NCBI RefSeq assembly: GCF_944387805.1
Contig: NZ_CALXGI010000026.1
Coordinates: 1 to 32,512 of the forward strand
Reading direction: 5' to 3'
Length of the DNA: 32,512 bases
Source of the DNA: an uncultured Pseudoflavonifractor sp.
GTDB lineage: Bacteria > Bacillota > Clostridia > Oscillospirales > Oscillospiraceae
Shown here in pieces: positions 29,438 through 32,512 of this stretch (positions within the stretch are counted from its first letter, which is position 1; each line of letters starts with the position of its first letter). A model generated the notes under the pieces. It was given only the letters and a program-made list of their open reading frames with translations. It was not told where the DNA came from and did no database searches. Both the position numbers and the translations under genes were made by a program.

Positions 29438-32392
29438 TCAGGCGTTGGCGGCAGCTTTGGCCTGCTGCTTGCGTGCGTCGATGGCGGCGATGAGGGAGCG
29501 GATACGGATGCGCACCGCGCCCAGGTTGCTGATGTCGTCAATCTTCAGCTGGGTGTACAGCTTGCCGCCCTCCTCCAGGATGGACCGCAGCTCATCGGTG
29601 GTGATGGCGTCGGTGCCGCAGCCGAAGGAGACCAGCTGGACCACCTGCATGTCGCTCTGGGTGCAGACATAGCGGGCGGCGTTGTACATCCGGCTCTGGA
29701 AGGTCCACTGGTTGAGGACCTTCCGGGGGGCGTAGCCCTCCAGGTAGGAGAGGGCGTCCTCGGTGATGAGCACGAAGCCGAAGGAGGTGATGAGGTCGTT
29801 GATGCCGTGGTTGATCTCCGGGTCAATGTGGTAGGGACGGCCGCAGACCACGATAATGGGCATGTTCATGGCCCGGGCGTACTCGATGTACTTCCTGCCG
29901 GTGGAGCGCACGTCGTGGACGTAGGCGTCGTAGGCGGCATAGGCGCCCTTGGCCGCGGCCAAGGACTCCTTTTTGGGGATGGAGAACTCCTCCTCCATCA
30001 TCTTGGCGATGCGCTTGGCAAAGTCCTTGTGCCGCCACAGGCCCACATAGGGGTTGAGAAATTTGGTCTGCTTCAGGGCGGGCACGTTGGCGGCCAGCAG
30101 CTCGGGGTAATAGGCCACCACGGGGCAGTTGAAGTGGTTGTCGCCGATGCCCTCGTCGTTGTTGTAGGACATGCAGGGGTACCAGATGGCATCCACACCT
30201 TCCTCCACCAGGGCCTCCACGTGGCCGTGGAGCAGCTTGGCGGGGTAGCACACCGTGTCGGAGGGGATGGTGTGCTGGCCCTTGATGTACAGCTTCCGGG
30301 AGGACTCGGGGGAGAGGACCACCTCAAAGTTGAGCTTGGTGAAAAAGGTGAACCAGAAGGGCAGGTTCTCGTACATGTTCAGGCCGAAGGGGATGCCGAT
30401 GCGGCCCCGGACGCCGGTGCCCTCGCCCTTGCCCTCCATGGCGCGGAGCTTCTTGTACTTGTAGTTCATCAGGTCGGGCAGCTCCACCTTCTCCTTGCCC
30501 AGGGGGCGGGAGCAGCGGTTGCCCGAGATGAATTTGCGGCCGCCGTCAAACTGGTTGACGGTGAGAGAACAGTGGTTGGTGCACAGGCCGCAGGTCACGG
30601 GCTTTGCGCTGTGGGTGAAGGATTGTAAAGCCTCTTCACTGAGCAGGCCGCTGGCGTTCAGATGCAGGTCCCGGGCGGCCAGGGCGGCGCCGAAGGCGCC
30701 CATAATGCCGGCGATGGTGGGACGGGTCACGTTCCGGCCCAGCTCCTGCTCAAAGGCCCGGAGCACGGCGTCGTTGTGGAAGGTGCCGCCCTGAACCACG
30801 ATGTGCTTGCCCAGGTCGTCGGCGCTGGCGGCGCGGATGACCTTGTACACCGCGTTCTTGACGATGGAGATGGACAGACCGGCGGAGATGTCCTCCACGC
30901 TGGCGCCGTCCTTCTGGGCCTGCTTCACGCTGGAGTTCATGAACACGGTGCAGCGGGAGCCCAGGTTCACCGGGTGCTTGGCCAGCAGGCCCAGCTTGGC
31001 GAAGTCTGCGATGCTGTAGCCCAGGGCCTTGGCAAAGGTCTCGATGAAGGAGCCGCAGCCGGAGGAGCAGGCCTCGTTGAGCATGATGGAGTCCACCGCG
31101 CCGTTGCGGATCTTGAAGCACTTCATGTCCTGACCGCCGATGTCGATGATAAAGTCCACGTCGGGGTTGAAGTGGCGGGCGGCGTTGTAGTGGGCCACAG
31201 TCTCCACCAGGCCCAGGTCGCAGCCGAAGGCGTTCTTGATAAGGTCCTCGCCATAGCCGGTGACGGCAGAGCCCTTGATGGTGATTCGGTCCCCGCAGAG
31301 CTGGTAAATTTCCTTCAGCTGCTCCAGCACCACGGCCACCGGATTGCCCAGATTGGAGTGGTAGTAGGTGTAGAGCAGGCCGCCGTCGGGGGCGATGAGG
31401 GCCAGCTTGGTGGTGGTGGAACCGGCGTCAATACCCAGGAAGGCGTCGCCGGTATATGTATGGATATCCGCCTCAGGGGGGTGGTTTGCGTTGTGGCGGG
31501 TCACAAAGGCGTCATAGTCGGCCTGGTCGGTGAAGAGCGGGGGCATGGTGTCCACCGTGTTGGTGGCGTCCACGCTCTCCTCCAGCCGTTTAAACAGGTC
31601 GTCAAAGGACTGCTCGGGATAATCGGAAGAGCATAGGGCTGCGCCAATGGCGGCAAAGCAGTCGCCGTCCTCGGGGAAGATGGCATGCTCCTCATCCAGA
31701 TGGAGGGTCTCCACAAAACGCTGGCGCAGGCCCATAAGGAAGTGGAGGGGACCGCCCAGGAACACAATCTTGCCCTTGAGCTCCCGGCCCTGGGTCAGAC
31801 CGGCCACGGTCTGGTCCACCACCGCCTGGAAGATGGAGGCGGCCACGTCCTCCTTCCGTCCGCCCTGGTTGAGGATGGGCTGGATATCGCTCTTGGCGAA
31901 TACGCCGCAGCGGGAGGCGATGGGGTAAATCTTCTCGTGCTTCAGGCTCAGCTCGTCCAGCTCGTTGACCGAGACGTTCATCAGGGTGGCCATCTGGTCG
32001 ATGAAGGCGCCGGTACCACCGGCGCAGGAACCGTTCATCCGTTCCTCCAGAGCGCCGCCGAAGAAGATGATCTTGGCGTCCTCGCCGCCCAGTTCGATAA
32101 CGGCGTCGGTGTCCGGGTAGTAGGCGCGGACGGCGGCGGCGGTGGCGTATACCTCCTGGACAAAGTCCACATTGGCGGCCTTGGCCACGCCCAGGCCGGC
32201 GGAACCGGTGATAACCATCCGGACCGCCTGGCCCTTCAGCATATCCTGAATGGAGTGCAGGGTCTCGCAGGCCCGTTCGCGGGCCTTGGAATAGTGCCGC
32301 TCATAGGAGCGGAACAGCAGCTTGTTCTGTTCATCCAGCACCACAACCTTGACGGTGGTGGAGCCGATGTCGATACCGATGCGCAGGCTCAT
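29438..32392 (-). CDS. Double acyl-CoA dehydratase activase (BadF/BcrAD type) with DUF2229 domain
   Basis: Activases of this family use ATP to push electrons to a very low-potential Fe-S partner. The 984-residue protein has two ASKHA activase domains: about 1-255 (GIDIGSTTVKVV, IELGGEDAKI, Cys123 in NGSCAGGTGAFIDQM, Cys162 in ASRCGVFAKSDI) and about 315-580 (GIDAGSTTTKLALI, IDIGGQDMKCF, Cys442 and Cys446 in EACSSGCGSF, Cys481 in GSRCTVFMNSSV). A cysteine knot follows (Cys601, 604, 608, 627; CGLCTNHC then GNRC), then a DUF2229 region (about 663-940) with Cys715, 740, 756, 850, 910 and 925. The ATG at 32392 has AGGAG seven bases upstream; an open frame of 20 more codons upstream has no such signal. 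It heads the operon with the 436-aa partner. Confidence 0.9.
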   Translation of the reverse strand: MSLRIGIDIGSTTVKVVVLDEQNKLLFRSYERHYSKARERACETLHSIQDMLKGQAVRMVITGSAGLGVAKAANVDFVQEVYATAAAVRAYYPDTDAVIELGGEDAKIIFFGGALEERMNGSCAGGTGAFIDQMATLMNVSVNELDELSLKHEKIYPIASRCGVFAKSDIQPILNQGGRKEDVAASIFQAVVDQTVAGLTQGRELKGKIVFLGGPLHFLMGLRQRFVETLHLDEEHAIFPEDGDCFAAIGAALCSSDYPEQSFDDLFKRLEESVDATNTVDTMPPLFTDQADYDAFVTRHNANHPPEADIHTYTGDAFLGIDAGSTTTKLALIAPDGGLLYTYYHSNLGNPVAVVLEQLKEIYQLCGDRITIKGSAVTGYGEDLIKNAFGCDLGLVETVAHYNAARHFNPDVDFIIDIGGQDMKCFKIRNGAVDSIMLNEACSSGCGSFIETFAKALGYSIADFAKLGLLAKHPVNLGSRCTVFMNSSVKQAQKDGASVEDISAGLSISIVKNAVYKVIRAASADDLGKHIVVQGGTFHNDAVLRAFEQELGRNVTRPTIAGIMGAFGAALAARDLHLNASGLLSEEALQSFTHSAKPVTCGLCTNHCSLTVNQFDGGRKFISGNRCSRPLGKEKVELPDLMNYKYKKLRAMEGKGEGTGVRGRIGIPFGLNMYENLPFWFTFFTKLNFEVVLSPESSRKLYIKGQHTIPSDTVCYPAKLLHGHVEALVEEGVDAIWYPCMSYNNDEGIGDNHFNCPVVAYYPELLAANVPALKQTKFLNPYVGLWRHKDFAKRIAKMMEEEFSIPKKESLAAAKGAYAAYDAYVHDVRSTGRKYIEYARAMNMPIIVVCGRPYHIDPEINHGINDLITSFGFVLITEDALSYLEGYAPRKVLNQWTFQSRMYNAARYVCTQSDMQVVQLVSFGCGTDAITTDELRSILEEGGKLYTQLKIDDISNLGAVRIRIRSLIAAIDARKQQAKAAANA

Positions 32393-32440
32393 AGGGTCAC
32401 TCCTAAAATCCCATGGTGGGTTATTTCGGTTGTTCATTAC

Positions 32441-32469
32441 ATAATATAACAAAAACGCAGAGATTACAA
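32441..32469 (-). promoter_or_regulatory. Probable promoter of the activase operon
   Basis: On the minus strand TTGTAA (32469-32464) and TATTAT (32446-32441) are separated by 17 bp, in the only A/T-rich stretch upstream of the operon. The leader would be about 43 bases. The rest of the window to 32512 holds no gene that I can see. Confidence 0.45.
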
Positions 32470-32512
32470 GCCTAACCTAGTAAATTACCGGGTATTCCGA
32501 ACATGGAAATTT

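Noticed and set aside
32470..32500. FapR-like or other operator in the CCTAACCTAGTAAATTACC stretch upstream of the activase operon
   Set aside because: Symmetry is too poor (only GTAAATTAC is a clean dyad) and it does not match the FapR consensus.
1..32512. CRISPR arrays, prophage, insertion sequences, rRNA or tRNA genes
   Set aside because: No regularly spaced repeats, transposase or phage-like genes, or RNA gene signatures were seen on either strand.

Overview
This looks like a chromosomal segment of a GC-rich member of the Clostridia, most likely of the Oscillospiraceae / Flavonifractor-like type. That placement is an inference from gene content, not from a marker gene. The signs are strong AGGAGG-type ribosome binding sites, type III pantothenate kinase, an ECF vitamin transporter, an SLH-domain surface protein, phosphoketolase, two-component acyl-CoA dehydratase activase/reductase proteins and Spo0A-box-like sequences. 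I see no rRNA, tRNA, CRISPR array, insertion sequence or prophage. Most of the window is housekeeping.

Layout. The 3' end of a glutamate-synthase-small-subunit-like oxidoreductase (1-177) is followed by an iron-sulfur flavoprotein (349-981) and, on the minus strand, a secreted SLH protein (1046-2365). A CoA block follows: panT-like ECF S component and coaX on the minus strand (4104-2668), divergent from coaBC (4345-5550). rodA (minus, 6809-5622) is divergent from the tsaE-tsaB-upp operon (7089-8912). ddl-murF (9097-11569) runs head-on into mtnA (minus, 12590-11571). An eight-gene plus-strand run (12677-19908) carries an ABC-F ATPase, a YdcF/SanA-like protein, prfA, an 89-aa orphan, a 37-aa membrane microprotein, the threonylcarbamoyl-AMP synthase, coaE and an M18 aminopeptidase. 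A membrane diguanylate cyclase lies downstream of two Spo0A-like boxes (20183-21640), followed by the ClpP-fold protease TepA (21761-22498). The rest is on the minus strand: phosphoketolase (24994-22559), a MATE pump plus lipoprotein pair (27370-25122), and an operon of a 984-aa double activase, a 436-aa dehydratase-like partner and a GNAT acetyltransferase (32392-27495).

How the genes work together. The window holds pantothenate uptake and phosphorylation (panT, coaX), the CoaBC step and the last step (coaE), so most of CoA synthesis except coaD. It holds three of the four bacterial t6A genes (tsaE, tsaB, tsaC/sua5; tsaD is not here). Cell-wall growth is represented by ddl, murF, rodA and the YdcF/SanA-like protein. 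Intrinsic terminators and sigma-A promoters are often clear, so transcription units can be drawn with some confidence.

Most interesting points. (1) A strong intrinsic terminator lies between the best MATE promoter and the MATE start codon, an arrangement expected for attenuation. (2) The activase/dehydratase system is split into two polypeptides that together match the length I recall for single-chain homologues. (3) Two TGTCGAA boxes 30 bp apart precede a diguanylate cyclase with an intact I-site. (4) A 37-aa single-span membrane protein with a good ribosome binding site sits inside the prfA-sua5-coaE operon. (5) A hairpin may partly cover the tepA ribosome binding site.
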